From Pseudalgibacter alginicilyticus (GTDB lineage: Bacteria; Bacteroidota; Bacteroidia; Flavobacteriales; Flavobacteriaceae): 64,000 nucleotides of DNA. The translations under genes were made by a program, and so were the position numbers. A model generated the notes under the pieces. That model was not told the origin of the DNA and did not search any database. It saw nothing but the letters and a program-made list of their open reading frames with translations. Shown here piece by piece: positions 18,458-27,556 of the stretch (within the stretch, counting starts at the first letter, position 1; every line of letters begins with the position of its first letter). The stretch covers positions 1,860,001-1,924,000 of the forward strand of contig NZ_CP012898.1 of NCBI RefSeq assembly GCF_001310225.1. The letters are read 5' to 3'.

Positions 18458-20251
18458 ATGGAAAAACAACTATTACGCGGCGGACAATTTATAGTTAAAG
18501 AAACTAAATGTGATGACGTTTTTACTCCCGAAGATTTCACCGAGGAGCAAAAAATGATGAAAGAAGCTGTTATGGAATTTAACGATAGAGAAATTATTCC
18601 AAACAGAGCAAAATTTGAAGCTAAAGACTATGCACTCACCGAATCCTGTATGCGTAAAGCTGGTGAACTTGGATTTTTAAGTGTAGCAGTTCCAGAAACT
18701 TATGGCGGTTTAGGAATGAGCTTTGTTTCCACACTGCTAACTTGTGATTATATTTCTAGTGGCACGGGCTCCTTCAGTACAGCTTTTGGTGCACACACAG
18801 GCATTGGTACTATGCCTATTACACTTTATGGTACTGAAGAACAAAAACAAAAATATGTCCCCAAATTAGCTTCTGGCGAATGGTTTGGAGCCTATTGCTT
18901 AACAGAACCTGGGGCAGGAAGTGATGCTAATTCAGGAAAAACAACGGCCACACTTTCTAGTGATGGCAAAAGTTATAAAATTAACGGACAAAAAATGTGG
19001 ATTTCAAATGCAGGATTCTGTAAATTATTCATTGTTTTTGCTCGCATTGAAAATGACAAAAATATTACAGGTTTTATTGTTGAAAATGATTCAGATAATG
19101 GTATTACTTTAGGTGAAGAAGAGCATAAACTTGGAATTCGAGCTTCATCCACAAGACAAGTATTTTTTAACGACACCGTTGTTCCTGTTGAAAATATGCT
19201 TTCTGAAAGAGGAAATGGATTCAAAATAGCCATGAACTCATTAAATATTGGACGTATTAAATTAGCGGCAGCTTGTTTAGATTCTCAAAGACGTATAACC
19301 ACATTAGGCATCCAATATGCAACTGAACGCAAACAATTTAAAACACCCATAGCTGATTTTGGTGCCATTAAAGTAAAACTAGCCGAAATGGCGACCAACA
19401 CTTATGCCGGAGAATCTGCAACATACAGAGCTGCCAAAGACATAGAAGATAGAATTACGCTCCGTGAAGCTGCTGGCAATTCACATCAGGAAGCCGAACT
19501 TAAAGGTGTTGAAGAATACGCTATAGAATGTTCTATTTTAAAAGTTGCTGTTTCTGAAGATGTACAACATTGCGCTGATGAAGGTATTCAAATATTTGGA
19601 GGAATGGGCTTTTCGGAAGACACGCATATGGAAGCGGCGTGGCGAGATGCAAGAATTACAAGAATATATGAAGGCACTAACGAAATTAACAGAATGCATT
19701 GTGTAGGCATGTTAGTAAAAAAAGCTATGAAAGGCCATGTAGATTTATTGGGACCTGCAACAGCAGTAGGTAATGAACTATTGGGCATTCCTTCTTTCGA
19801 TACTCCTGATTATTCTGTATTATTTTCCGAGGAAAAAGAAATGATTGCCAAGCTTAAAAAAGTGTTTTTAATGGTGGCAGGGGCTGCTGTTAAAAAATTC
19901 GGACCAGAAATTGACAAAGAGCAACAATTACTCTTGGCGGCATCAGATATATTAATTGAAATATATATGGCTGAATCTACCATTTTAAGAACTGAAAAAA
20001 ATGTAAAACGATTTGGTGAAGACAAACAGAAAGTACAAATTGCAATGGCCAAATTATACTTATATCACACTGTGGATATTGTTGAGAAAAATGGAAAAGA
20101 AAGCATTATTTCCTTTGCAGAAGGTGATGAGCAACGTATGATGCTTATGGGTTTAAAACGCTTTACAAAATACACCAACTACCCAGACATTGTAGATTTA
20201 AGGCGAGAAATTGCGAAAAAAGTAAAAGAAGAAAATAGTTATTGTTTTTAA
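18458..20251 (+). CDS. Acyl-CoA dehydrogenase
   Basis: 597 residues, longer than the 380-residue short form; about 170 residues follow the catalytic core, as in the VLCAD-like and flavobacterial FadE-type group. YCLTEPGAGSDA is the FAD-binding signature, and RIYEGTNEINR carries the catalytic Glu region. It performs the first, FAD-dependent oxidation of acyl-CoA. It is the last gene of the MarR-controlled beta-oxidation operon, with a strong terminator after it. A 120-nt gap before it holds a repeat-like hairpin and could contain a secondary promoter, though none was recognised. Confidence 0.94.
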   Translation: MEKQLLRGGQFIVKETKCDDVFTPEDFTEEQKMMKEAVMEFNDREIIPNRAKFEAKDYALTESCMRKAGELGFLSVAVPETYGGLGMSFVSTLLTCDYISSGTGSFSTAFGAHTGIGTMPITLYGTEEQKQKYVPKLASGEWFGAYCLTEPGAGSDANSGKTTATLSSDGKSYKINGQKMWISNAGFCKLFIVFARIENDKNITGFIVENDSDNGITLGEEEHKLGIRASSTRQVFFNDTVVPVENMLSERGNGFKIAMNSLNIGRIKLAAACLDSQRRITTLGIQYATERKQFKTPIADFGAIKVKLAEMATNTYAGESATYRAAKDIEDRITLREAAGNSHQEAELKGVEEYAIECSILKVAVSEDVQHCADEGIQIFGGMGFSEDTHMEAAWRDARITRIYEGTNEINRMHCVGMLVKKAMKGHVDLLGPATAVGNELLGIPSFDTPDYSVLFSEEKEMIAKLKKVFLMVAGAAVKKFGPEIDKEQQLLLAASDILIEIYMAESTILRTEKNVKRFGEDKQKVQIAMAKLYLYHTVDIVEKNGKESIISFAEGDEQRMMLMGLKRFTKYTNYPDIVDLRREIAKKVKEENSYCF

Positions 20252-20286
20252 TAACTGATTTTAAAACAAAGGTAATTATTAACCAT

Positions 20287-20320
20287 AAAACGCTTCTACA
20301 TTTATAGAAGCGTTTTTTTT
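20287..20320 (+). terminator. Terminator of the beta-oxidation operon
   Basis: AAAACGCTTCTA (20287-20298) pairs with TAGAAGCGTTTT (20305-20316) with a 6-nt loop, followed by a T tract. Confidence 0.88.
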
Positions 20321-20330
20321 ATTAATTTTA

Positions 20331-21683
20331 GTGAAAAATCAAAATATGCGTATAACAGCATTAATCATCATTTTATTTTCAACATGTTTAATAAGCTCTC
20401 AAACCAATCAACAATTATATGATATCATAGATAGTATTTCATCTAAAAGAATACAAAAGGATGTTCAAACTTTGGTTGATTTTGGCACTCGAAATACGTT
20501 TAGCGATACCCTTTCTAACACCCGTGGTATTGGAGCTGCAAGACGTTGGATTAAACAAGAGTTTGAATCAATTTCAAAAGCATGCAACAATTGTTTGGAT
20601 GTTTTTTACCAAAAAGATTTTGTATCAAAAGCACATCATACTCGAGTACCTCACGATGCTTGGATTGTTAATGTAGTAGCCGTTCAAAAAGGCACTAAAT
20701 ATCCCAATCGTTACATTATTATGAGTGGAGATATTGATTCACGTGCCAGTAACACCATGAACTTTACAATTGATGCACCAGGTGCTAACGACAATGCTTC
20801 AGGTATGGCAGGTACAATTGAAGCAGCCAGAGTTTTAAGCAATTATAAATTTGAAAGCAGTATTGTTTATGTTGGTTTATCAGGCGAAGAACAAGGTTTA
20901 TTTGGTGGTGCAGGATTAGCTAAATTTTCAAAAGATAACGATTGGGAAATCATTGGGATTTTAAATAATGACATGATTGGAAACATAAAAGGTGTTGATG
21001 GTGTGATAGACAACAGAAGCTTTAGAATATTTTCTGAACCCGTACCCGCTAATGAAACCAATAAAGAACGGAACTTGCGCCGATTTTATGGTGGCGAAGT
21101 TGATGGTATATCTCGCCAATTAGCTCGTTACGTACATAAAACAACTAAAACCTATATGCCTGAAATGAATCCTATGATGATTTACAGGTTAGATAGGTTT
21201 GGACGCGGTGGACATCATAGACCCTTTAACGATTTAGGCTTTGCAGGTATTCGTATTATGGAGGCACATGAAAACTACAATCAGCAACATCAAGATATAC
21301 GCGTAGAAAATGGTATTAAATATGGAGATGTTATTGAGCATGTTAATTTTGATTATGCTAAAAAACTAACTGCAGCAAACGCCATCAATTTGGCGAGTTT
21401 AGCATCAGCCCCTCCTCATCCAAAAAATGTGGCCATTGGTGGTATAGTTGAACCTTCCGTAAAATTTAGATGGGATAAAGTTGATGGTGCAAAAGGCTAT
21501 AAAATCTATTGGAGAGCTACTACCTCTCCTACATGGGATTATAGCAGATATGTTGGCGATATTTCAGAATTTACATTAAACGGTATTGTTATTGACAATT
21601 ACTTTTTCGGAATAGCATCCGTTGGAGAAAACGGTTTTGAAAGCATTGTCAAATTTCCGAATAAAATTTTCAGAGACAATTAA
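20331..21683 (+). CDS. Exported M28 family metallopeptidase with C-terminal fibronectin III-like domain
   Basis: 450 residues from GTG at 20331; an ATG at 20346 gives MRITALIIILFSTCLISSQ and is an equally good or better start. Either way a signal peptide is present. The peptidase core shows GANDNASGMAGTIEAAR and GLSGEEQGLFG, the Asp and Glu-Glu zinc and catalytic motifs of M28 aminopeptidases. The first metal ligand position reads MSGDIDS, where most family members have GxHxDS with His; see findings. The final ~80 residues (VKFRWDKVDGAKGYKIYWR) look like a fibronectin type III fold. Likely role: periplasmic or secreted peptide degradation. Confidence 0.85.
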   Translation: MKNQNMRITALIIILFSTCLISSQTNQQLYDIIDSISSKRIQKDVQTLVDFGTRNTFSDTLSNTRGIGAARRWIKQEFESISKACNNCLDVFYQKDFVSKAHHTRVPHDAWIVNVVAVQKGTKYPNRYIIMSGDIDSRASNTMNFTIDAPGANDNASGMAGTIEAARVLSNYKFESSIVYVGLSGEEQGLFGGAGLAKFSKDNDWEIIGILNNDMIGNIKGVDGVIDNRSFRIFSEPVPANETNKERNLRRFYGGEVDGISRQLARYVHKTTKTYMPEMNPMMIYRLDRFGRGGHHRPFNDLGFAGIRIMEAHENYNQQHQDIRVENGIKYGDVIEHVNFDYAKKLTAANAINLASLASAPPHPKNVAIGGIVEPSVKFRWDKVDGAKGYKIYWRATTSPTWDYSRYVGDISEFTLNGIVIDNYFFGIASVGENGFESIVKFPNKIFRDN

Positions 21684-21738
21684 ATAAATATTAACGAAAT
21701 TAGATTTCAAATTTGGTATTTTGGTTAAAAATAAATTC

Positions 21739-23382
21739 ATGAAGAATCAATTCTATGCACTTATTATCTTGTTAATGATTGCTGTTTTTCAAATTCAGGC
21801 ACAATTACTTTCAGACAAAGAACATTTCACCAGACAAGACACACTAAGAGGTAGCATTACACCTGAACGTGAATGGTGGGATTTAACCTATTATCATTTG
21901 GATGTAAAAGTCAATCCCGATGAAAAATTTATCTCAGGAAAAAACACCATTCAGTATAAAGTACTAAAAAACAATTCCGTGATGCAAATAGATTTGCAAT
22001 CGCCAATGACAATAACAAAAGTGATTCAAAACGGAAAAGAATTATCGGTAACCCATGAAGGCAATGCGCATTTTATAAATTTAGAAGAAAATCAAAATAT
22101 AAATGACATCAATAGTCTTGATGTATATTATGAAGGACATCCAAAAGAAGCTATTAACGCCCCTTGGGATGGCGGTTTTTCATGGAAAAAAGACACCAAT
22201 GGAAATCATTTTATTGCCACATCAAATCAAGGGTTAGGCGCCAGTGTTTGGTGGCCCTGCAAAGACCACATGTACGATGAAGTGGATAGTATGCTTATAA
22301 GCGTAAACGTACCAAAAGACTTAATGGATGTTTCCAATGGAAGACTTCGACTTGTTGAGCGAATTGGTGATACTAAAACGTTCCATTGGATTGTAAAAAA
22401 CCCGATTAACAATTACGGCGTTAATATTAATATTGGGGATTATGTAAATTTTTCAGAGGTTTATGATGGGCAAGGTGGCAACCTAGATATGGATTATTAT
22501 GTATTAAAAGATAATCTTGAAAAAGCCAAAGAACATTTTAAAGATGCTCCCAAAATGATGAAAGCTTTTGAACATTGGTTTGGGCAATACCCATTTTACA
22601 GAGATAGCTTTAAACTTGTTGAAGTGCCTTATTTAGGTATGGAACACCAAAGTTCTGTAACCTATGGCAACCAATACAAAAAAGGTTATTTAGGACGCGA
22701 TATTTCGGGTACCGGATGGGGTTTGAAATTTGATTTCATCATTATTCATGAAGCAGGGCACGAATGGTTTGCCAATAACATTACCAGTAAAGATATTGCA
22801 GACATGTGGATTCACGAAAGTTTCACAGCCTATTCTGAGAGTTTGTTTTTAGACTATTACTACGGAAAAGAAGCAGCGGCCGCTTATGTAATTGGAACAA
22901 GAAAAAGCATCAGAAATGACAAACCTATTATCGGAAACTACCATCTAAATAATGAAGGTTCTGGCGACATGTATTATAAAGGCGCCAATATGTTGCATAC
23001 CTTACGTCAACTTATTGATGATGATGAAAAATGGCGTAAAATTTTACGTGGTTTAAACACGACATTTTATCATCAAACAGTTACCACAAAACAAATTGAG
23101 GATTATATAAGTGAGCAATCTGGCATTGATTTAACCGAGTTTTTTAATCAATATTTAAGAACCGTAAAAATCCCAACTTTAGAATATAAAATTGATAAGA
23201 AAGAATTAAAATATCGATGGACAAATACTGTTGATAATTTTGATATGCCCCTTCAAATAACAATTAATGAAAAAGAACAATGGTTATTTCCAAAAGCAGA
23301 ATGGCAGATAATAACTTTAGATTCTAAAAATGCTTCTTTGAAAGTTGATGATGATTTTTATGTTCAAACAAAAAAATTATAA
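21739..23382 (+). CDS. Exported M1 family metallopeptidase
   Basis: 547 residues from the ATG at 21739, which starts a clear signal peptide (MKNQFYALIILLMIAVFQIQAQ); a TTG at 21721 would add only six residues. HEAGHEW is the HExxH zinc motif, with the third ligand Glu in IHESFTAYSE about 20 residues later. The exopeptidase GxMEN motif appears as GMEHQ, so the N-terminus recognition residue is altered. It has the N-terminal beta-domain and catalytic domain but is shorter than pepN-type M1 enzymes. Follows the M28 gene on the same strand; both likely digest external peptides. Confidence 0.9.
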   Translation: MKNQFYALIILLMIAVFQIQAQLLSDKEHFTRQDTLRGSITPEREWWDLTYYHLDVKVNPDEKFISGKNTIQYKVLKNNSVMQIDLQSPMTITKVIQNGKELSVTHEGNAHFINLEENQNINDINSLDVYYEGHPKEAINAPWDGGFSWKKDTNGNHFIATSNQGLGASVWWPCKDHMYDEVDSMLISVNVPKDLMDVSNGRLRLVERIGDTKTFHWIVKNPINNYGVNINIGDYVNFSEVYDGQGGNLDMDYYVLKDNLEKAKEHFKDAPKMMKAFEHWFGQYPFYRDSFKLVEVPYLGMEHQSSVTYGNQYKKGYLGRDISGTGWGLKFDFIIIHEAGHEWFANNITSKDIADMWIHESFTAYSESLFLDYYYGKEAAAAYVIGTRKSIRNDKPIIGNYHLNNEGSGDMYYKGANMLHTLRQLIDDDEKWRKILRGLNTTFYHQTVTTKQIEDYISEQSGIDLTEFFNQYLRTVKIPTLEYKIDKKELKYRWTNTVDNFDMPLQITINEKEQWLFPKAEWQIITLDSKNASLKVDDDFYVQTKKL

Positions 23383-23387
23383 TCGAT

Positions 23388-23960
23388 TTGGAACTTGCAG
23401 AACTTTATTTTGAACACTATAAAGATTGGTATGAATGGTTAGCAGAAAATCATAAACAATCCACTGGCATTTACCTTATTTTCTATAAAGTAAATCATGA
23501 AAACAACTCTATGAGATGGGAGGAAGCTGTAAAAGTAGCATTGTGTTTTGGATGGATTGATTCTACAGTAAAAAGCTTGGGTAATGGCAAACGCCGGCAA
23601 TATTTTACACCTCGCAATGAAAAAAGTACCTGGAGCGCAATAAATAAAAAATATATCAGGCAGTTAATAAAAGATAATTTAATGCATGAAAGCGGCTTAA
23701 ATAAAATTAAAACAGCTAAACAAAACGGGAGTTGGACTGCTATAGACGCCGTCGAAAAAGGGGTCATTCCCGAAGATTTACAAATAGAATTTGACAAGAA
23801 CCCTATTGCTTTAAAAAACTATCATGCCTTTGCTCCCTCTTACAGAAAAAGTTATTTGTACTGGTTAAATCAGGCAAAAAGAGACCTAACCAGAAAAAAG
23901 CGCATAACTGAAATTATTCAATTATGCGCTAACAATATAAAATCTAAAGGTAATTACTAA
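23388..23960 (+). CDS. YdeI/OmpD-associated family protein
   Basis: 190 residues, soluble. It has the features of the YdeI family: WYEWLAENHKQSTGIYLIFYK near the start, then VALCFGWIDSTVKSLGNGKRRQYFTPR and a C-terminal YRKSYLYWLNQAKRDLTRKKRI segment. Start is TTG at 23388: the frame has no ATG until residue 42, past the conserved start, so TTG is forced. It begins 5 nt after the M1 peptidase stop and may be translationally coupled. The family's biochemical function is unknown; some members affect resistance to antimicrobial peptides. It converges with the glycosyltransferase gene, with one base between stops. Confidence 0.8.
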   Translation: MELAELYFEHYKDWYEWLAENHKQSTGIYLIFYKVNHENNSMRWEEAVKVALCFGWIDSTVKSLGNGKRRQYFTPRNEKSTWSAINKKYIRQLIKDNLMHESGLNKIKTAKQNGSWTAIDAVEKGVIPEDLQIEFDKNPIALKNYHAFAPSYRKSYLYWLNQAKRDLTRKKRITEIIQLCANNIKSKGNY

Positions 23961-23961
23961 T

Positions 23962-25239
23962 TTAATAAATATTAGATTCCATAGTACGCTGATTAATAGA
24001 ACTTCTAAAAACCTCTAACATGCGTTTTGCAATACCAGTCCAACCAAAATTACGACGTGCAAAGCGAGCACCTTCAACAGATAATTCATTCCGTAATTTA
24101 GGATATAAAAGCGGCATAGCCATCATTGCTCCAAATTCTACCGGACGATGTGGGTCTGCAAACAAAGCCTGATTACCAAAATCTATCAAATCGCACAATC
24201 CGCCATGAACTGTTATGATACTTGGTGTTCCACATGCCATCGCTTCAATGGCAACCATTCCAAATGGCTCATACCGTGAAGGCATTACAAAAATATTAGC
24301 AGACCTATAAACGTTTGCTAAATCTTCATCAGCAATATAGTTTTTCCAAGAAATTTTATCTGAAATCCCTAACTCCTCAGCTAATTTTTTTAGTTTATCA
24401 ATACCTTGATTATCTTGATCAGAATGATCACCTCCAATTGCAGCCACTAAGCGAGCTTCAGGGCATAATTGAAAAACTGTTGGTAATGCTTGAAAAAGCA
24501 AATCATAACCTTTGTTATGCGCCATTCTACCAAGTGCTAAAATATCAGTTGGTTGAATATCATACTTGGCTCGAATTTTATCATTTTCCTTAGAGGGCAC
24601 CGGAAAAAATCGGTTTTCATCAATTCCTGGAGGTATCATTCCACAGTTTCGAGGCAATACATCATACTGTTTTGTTAATAAATCTACCTGTGGTAATGTA
24701 GTTGCAATGACATAATTACACATTTGATAAACAAAATATTCTTTTCTAATACGCTCTTTAAAACGGTAGGTTTTTTCCATTTCTTTTTCATCCATATCAC
24801 TCCCCATGGTATGTTGTTTCCACCATCCTAGTGAGTGCGGTGTATGCACATGCGAAATACCCAATTCTTCTGCAATCTTTTGTCCAGCCCAACCAGCATC
24901 CCAATAATGCGTATAAACGATATCATATTTTTTACGTTCTTTTTTGATAGCCGCCAAACAGTTGGTAACAAACTTTTTTAAATGGTCGTGCATATCCTCT
25001 TTTCTAATAAATTTTTTACCTCCAAAAGGAATGCGCCAAACACTATAGTTTTCATCTACCACATCATATTCTGGTTGGTCTTCAAATTGACGAGTTACTA
25101 AATCTACACGTTTTCCTAATCTACTAAAACGCTCTGCTAATTCTAAAACATAAACTACTTGTCCTCCTGTATCTGGTTTTCCTAATTCGGCATGTGCACC
25201 TACATATCCGTGCAAAGAGATCATCAAAATCGATTTCAT
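23962..25239 (-). CDS. GT4 glycosyltransferase, sucrose-phosphate synthase / mannosylfructose-phosphate synthase-like
   Basis: 425 residues with a two-Rossmann GT-B fold. The N-terminus SLHGYVGAHAELGKPDTGGQ and HTPHSLGWWK are typical of sucrose-phosphate synthase-like GT4 enzymes; the C-terminal EPFGMVAIEAMACGTPSII is the E-x7-E donor site. Members transfer glucose or mannose from a nucleotide sugar to fructose 6-phosphate. It starts 15 nt after a gene encoding a sucrose-phosphate-phosphatase-like domain, which supports synthesis of a phosphorylated disaccharide. Whether the product is sucrose or mannosylfructose cannot be told. Likely a compatible solute or storage sugar. Confidence 0.85.
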   Translation of the reverse strand: MKSILMISLHGYVGAHAELGKPDTGGQVVYVLELAERFSRLGKRVDLVTRQFEDQPEYDVVDENYSVWRIPFGGKKFIRKEDMHDHLKKFVTNCLAAIKKERKKYDIVYTHYWDAGWAGQKIAEELGISHVHTPHSLGWWKQHTMGSDMDEKEMEKTYRFKERIRKEYFVYQMCNYVIATTLPQVDLLTKQYDVLPRNCGMIPPGIDENRFFPVPSKENDKIRAKYDIQPTDILALGRMAHNKGYDLLFQALPTVFQLCPEARLVAAIGGDHSDQDNQGIDKLKKLAEELGISDKISWKNYIADEDLANVYRSANIFVMPSRYEPFGMVAIEAMACGTPSIITVHGGLCDLIDFGNQALFADPHRPVEFGAMMAMPLLYPKLRNELSVEGARFARRNFGWTGIAKRMLEVFRSSINQRTMESNIY

Positions 25240-25254
25240 AATTTTATATTTTAG

Positions 25255-27339
25255 TTATTTATTAATTATTTTTAAGTCATGACAGGCAGAAATATATTGT
25301 GCAGCAGACCAAGCTTGATATGCTTTCCCCATAGCTTTTCCTGTAGTACCGTGCGCCCACTCTGTAAATTCCCAAGCTTCTACCAAACCTTCTTTATTGA
25401 TTAAGGCTAGTTTATATAACTCTGAAATAGCCACATCTTTTAACCCCAGTTTGTTAATATATTTCACCCAAAAACCACCTACAAAAGGCCATATACCTCC
25501 GTTGTGATAATGGTTAGGAATATTTAATAAATTTACCGTATAGTAAGGTTTCCAATCTGGATCGCCTGGTGTTACCACAGGATATACATTGGATACTGGA
25601 AAAGGGTCATTAACACCAGAACCTAACATAAATTTAAATGTTTTATGGGCTTTTTCAGCGTCAACAGTTCCATGTAAAAAAGCTAAAACATTTCCAAAAA
25701 CATCACAACGCCAACTAAAATCAAATGGTGTGGTTTGCGCTATTAAATAGGAGGTATCTCCTAAAGTAAACTGACGTTCAGCAAAGGATACGGATTGAAA
25801 TAATTTTTGCTGAGTTGAAGGCCAAAAATTCTGTAATATCTCTTTTTTAATAACTTGTGACCATCTAATATATTCGCCAGCTTCTTCGTAATCACCCAAC
25901 ATTTCCAACATTCTACCAAAACATACATTGGCTCTGTACCAAAGAATTTCATCATAAAGAATGTTATAACTTCCACCAAATAAATCTGTCCAATCTCCTG
26001 CTTCTGGTATTTCTAATAGAGCATCATTATTACTATCATGTGCACCTAACCAACGCATGGTTTCCTTTATATCTGAAATATATTGGCGTAAGAACTTCAT
26101 ATCCTTAGTTACATTTATATATTCATAAAATGCAATAACCACCCATATTCCACTATCAATAGAACAGATTCCCCCTACTCCTGAATAATCAGGCACATTA
26201 TCTTTTATACGTACATTAGATGGAATTTGTCCATTTCGTGAAATATGCTCAAATAAAGTGATTAAGGTTTGCCTTTGACATTTATGGATTTCTTCATCAC
26301 GAATTAGTGGCAACGAACCAATAAGTGTAATGGCCCCATCTCTCGCCCAAACACTATGATAATTTTCATCCGTACCATTTGGAACATTATCTTTAATAGA
26401 ACAAGCAGAAAATCCTAAAGGAGTGATATTTTTTTTAAGTGCTTCAATAGCTTTTTTATAACCTTCTTTAATTAAAGCAATTTTTTCATCTTCATCTTCA
26501 TCAGCAATATTGTTTAATTCCTGTTGAATAAAAAAGTCTTCTGTGTGATCTCTTTCAACTCCAATATTAATATCTTCTGGAAGTATGCCATAATAAATTA
26601 ATCCCTCAATAACTCCATCACCATATTCTCCTTCTGCATGATATATTTGCCTGTATTTAGTAAACTTATACAGCTCTTCATGTGCATTAGCAACAACAAT
26701 ACCTTTCACGCCATCCAAATCAAACATAGCAGAATCGTTTCCACTATCACCAGCTACTACAACCTCATCTGGTTTTAACTGAAGCTTTTTAAGTAGCCAT
26801 TGCAAAGCATTGCCTTTGTTTGCCCATTTTGGGAGAATATCTAAAAATTTTTCTCCTGAGTAAACTACATTAATATGCATATCAGCATTGATAAAGTCTT
26901 GTTCAATTTCCGTTATTAGGTCTTCTGTGGCATTATGAAAAAAGTAACTTCGCTTATATGAATGTTGAAATCTTGAAGGCTGCTCACTTATAGGGTGGTT
27001 GATATTTTGAATAATATTTTCAACAGCATTTAAATCCCAACCATCATCAAGAATATCATTAAACTCCTTTACCACACATTTGTTTGGATAGTCATAAATA
27101 TGTGTTCCTACACCAGAGATTATATAATCTGGTTCGGGCAAGACTCCATTATCAATTAAAGAGATAACATCATCAATTAAGCGACCAGTATTATAAGTGA
27201 GTAAAACATCTGTTTGAGCTTTATAAGTATTCCACACTTTAATAAAATTGCCTTTTAGAGTATGAAATTCAATTAAGGTATTATCTATATCAAAAGATAA
27301 AAGTTTGATAGGCCTCTTCATTACAAGATCTGTATCCAT
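25255..27339 (-). CDS. Fusion of sucrose-phosphate-phosphatase-like HAD domain and GH100-like six-hairpin glycosidase
   Basis: 694 residues, two enzymes in one chain. Residues ~10-260 are a HAD-IIB phosphatase of the sucrose/mannosylfructose-phosphate phosphatase kind: nucleophile D17 and D19 in FDIDNT, T51 in YNTGR, K175 in NKGNALQ, and D198/D202 in GDSGNDS. Residues ~290-694 are an (alpha/alpha)6 glycosidase: NYHSVWARDGAITL (327-340), ICSIDSGIWVV, YHNGGIWPFVGGF and a terminal KAYQAWSAAQYISA resemble neutral/alkaline invertases (GH100) and also amylo-1,6-glucosidases. With the adjacent synthase this would let one operon make, dephosphorylate and hydrolyse the same disaccharide. Separate start at ATG 27339; 217 nt to the upstream MoxR gene. 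Confidence 0.8.
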   Translation of the reverse strand: MDTDLVMKRPIKLLSFDIDNTLIEFHTLKGNFIKVWNTYKAQTDVLLTYNTGRLIDDVISLIDNGVLPEPDYIISGVGTHIYDYPNKCVVKEFNDILDDGWDLNAVENIIQNINHPISEQPSRFQHSYKRSYFFHNATEDLITEIEQDFINADMHINVVYSGEKFLDILPKWANKGNALQWLLKKLQLKPDEVVVAGDSGNDSAMFDLDGVKGIVVANAHEELYKFTKYRQIYHAEGEYGDGVIEGLIYYGILPEDINIGVERDHTEDFFIQQELNNIADEDEDEKIALIKEGYKKAIEALKKNITPLGFSACSIKDNVPNGTDENYHSVWARDGAITLIGSLPLIRDEEIHKCQRQTLITLFEHISRNGQIPSNVRIKDNVPDYSGVGGICSIDSGIWVVIAFYEYINVTKDMKFLRQYISDIKETMRWLGAHDSNNDALLEIPEAGDWTDLFGGSYNILYDEILWYRANVCFGRMLEMLGDYEEAGEYIRWSQVIKKEILQNFWPSTQQKLFQSVSFAERQFTLGDTSYLIAQTTPFDFSWRCDVFGNVLAFLHGTVDAEKAHKTFKFMLGSGVNDPFPVSNVYPVVTPGDPDWKPYYTVNLLNIPNHYHNGGIWPFVGGFWVKYINKLGLKDVAISELYKLALINKEGLVEAWEFTEWAHGTTGKAMGKAYQAWSAAQYISACHDLKIINK

Positions 27340-27556
27340 ATATAAAAAAATATTTTTTGAGCATTTTTTATTAGTTTTTCATAAAAACCAATAATAAAAC
27401 ACGATTATTTGCTTAATATACGTAAAAAGAGTACAAAAACCTACATTAAAGAGTTTTGGAAATTATTTTTAAAAAACCAAAAAAATAAAGTAACTTAAAA
27501 TATAGATTTCCAAATTAATCTACTCCAAACCAATTAATATGAAAATTAAAATATTT

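Noticed and set aside
24315-24593. Plus-strand frame opposite the GT4 glycosyltransferase
   Set aside because: It lies across conserved catalytic sequence of the glycosyltransferase and resembles nothing recognisable.
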